A stretch of 15,905 bases of DNA from Tritrichomonas foetus (Eukaryota; Parabasalia; Tritrichomonadida; Tritrichomonadidae). Below are positions 15,194-15,905 of this stretch, in pieces. The notes under the pieces were generated by a model. That model searched no databases, had not been told where the DNA came from, and worked only from the letters and a program-made list of their open reading frames with translations. Location of the stretch: contig MLAK01001037.1 of assembly GCA_001839685.1 (NCBI GenBank), positions 221,289 to 237,193 on the forward strand, given 5' to 3'. Numbering within the stretch: the stretch's first letter is position 1; the number at the start of each line of letters is the position of its first letter. A program made the translations under genes and the position numbers.

Positions 15194-15802
15194 ATGCTTG
15201 TCATTCTTGTTTACTTTATATCCTCAGTTAAAGAAACTAGAATCGAGACATGCCAAGCTAAAAATGTTTTCAACATTAAAAAGTTTGAGATTTCTTATCC
15301 AGAGAAAAATAGGGCAGGAATTATTTCGTTCCAATTATATGCAGAGTTGACATCACAAGTTGAAAACCCATTTTTAGAGACCCAAATTATACCAGAAGGA
15401 AGTAGAATTCCTGCTTTTCGAATAAGGGATAATTTATGCAGAAAAGGCATTTTGGTGTGTCCTGCTTCATTTTCACCTGTTTCCTATAGCAATCAAATCT
15501 CTCTTCCAGCAACATTGAAACCCGGTGAATACACATTAAAACTAATCTTTCGAGAGGCTACATTGAAACTTTCTTGCTATAAAATTAAATTTACAATTTC
15601 CGAAGACGCAACTGCCTTGAATGAGGAAAAGAAAATTGATTTCCAAGACACAATTGATGGCCAAAATGAAAAAGAAAAACATGGAAATGATGATGAAACA
15701 AATGACGAAGAAGGAAAAGACCACAATAAAAAAATTGAAGAAAATATTTTTGGCGATCTCGAAAAAAATCCTTACCAAAATCAAAATAACAAACAAAAAT
15801 AA
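15194..15802 (+). CDS. Secreted ML-domain (NPC2/MD-2-like) lipid-binding protein
   Basis: The 202-aa product has a short hydrophobic signal peptide (1-12), a beta-rich domain (about 18-136) and a long acidic, Lys/Asn/Glu-rich tail (137-202). The domain fits the ML (MD-2-related lipid recognition) pattern: an early Cys20, a central LCRKGILVCP with Cys82 and Cys89, a KPGEYTLKL strand (109-117) and a final Cys128 before KIKFTI. In NPC2 the equivalent pairs are first-last and the close central pair, so C20-C128 and C82-C89 are expected disulfides. ML proteins bind sterols, phospholipids or other lipids in the lumen of endosomes/lysosomes or outside the cell; trichomonads scavenge host lipids, which would fit. 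The low-complexity acidic tail, ending near KNPYQNQ, is unusual for the family. No membrane anchor is seen. The family call rests on the cysteine and GEY pattern only. Confidence 0.7.
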   Translation: MLVILVYFISSVKETRIETCQAKNVFNIKKFEISYPEKNRAGIISFQLYAELTSQVENPFLETQIIPEGSRIPAFRIRDNLCRKGILVCPASFSPVSYSNQISLPATLKPGEYTLKLIFREATLKLSCYKIKFTISEDATALNEEKKIDFQDTIDGQNEKEKHGNDDETNDEEGKDHNKKIEENIFGDLEKNPYQNQNNKQK

Positions 15803-15862
15803 GGGCTTCACCATTTATTTAATGATATTAGATTAAATGTTGTTTAATGGTTTCATTTTATC

Positions 15863-15905
15863 TTCATTATATCTCTATTATATATTCATTATATCTCTAT
15901 TATAT
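15863..15905. repeat. 22-base AT-rich tandem repeat, cut by the window end
   Basis: The sequence from 15863 (TTCATTATATCTCTATTATA, plus TA) repeats exactly from 15885 to the last base, just under two copies. More copies may follow outside the window. It lies about 60 bases after the ML gene's stop codon. Confidence 0.75.

Noticed and set aside
1..15905. CRISPR arrays, phage or viral modules, transposases, rRNA or tRNA genes
   Set aside because: None was seen on either strand; the repeats present are short AT-rich tandem units without spacers.

Overview
The window looks like nuclear DNA of a trichomonad (Parabasalia), most probably Tritrichomonas or a close relative. The supporting signs are: very AT-rich intergenic DNA around compact genes; very short 5' leaders with initiator-like TCATTT boxes 8-10 bases before the ATG of two genes; TAAA directly overlapping three stop codons, as in the trichomonad poly(A) signal; all three stop codons used as stops; trichomonad-style families (BTB + F5/8C proteins, giant coiled-coil proteins, type I surface proteins with short signal peptides); and one apparent 26-base intron. 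The genus is inference; the parabasalid call is firmer.

Layout. Bases 293-900 (minus) hold an unassigned stretch of open segments that change frame. The clearest is a 71-codon open frame without a start codon (293-508), which may be the last exon of a gene or a pseudogene. At 1499-2803 (+) lies a type I membrane protein. It converges on an Arf-like small GTPase gene (3227-3774, minus), whose P-loop is encoded in a separate first exon joined across a 26-base intron. After a long gap comes a 321-aa protein of unknown function with a duplicated domain (4719-5684, +). It converges on a minus-strand tandem of a BTB/coiled-coil/F5-8C protein (6059-7771), an ABCB-type half transporter (8136-9947) and a 1286-aa coiled-coil protein (11030-14890). 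The coiled-coil gene diverges from a small secreted ML-domain (NPC2/MD-2-like) lipid-binding protein (15194-15802, +). An AT-rich 22-base tandem repeat runs off the right edge.

The genes do not form an obvious pathway. A loose trafficking/membrane theme is visible (surface protein, Arf-like GTPase, ABC transporter, secreted lipid-binding protein), but in this kind of genome neighbours are usually independent units, so no operon logic is claimed. The most notable observations are the tiny intron in the GTPase gene, the unconventional switch II and G4 residues of that GTPase, the hidden minus-strand coding segment at the left edge, and E2F-like sites before a coiled-coil gene carrying a cluster of SP(K/R) sites.
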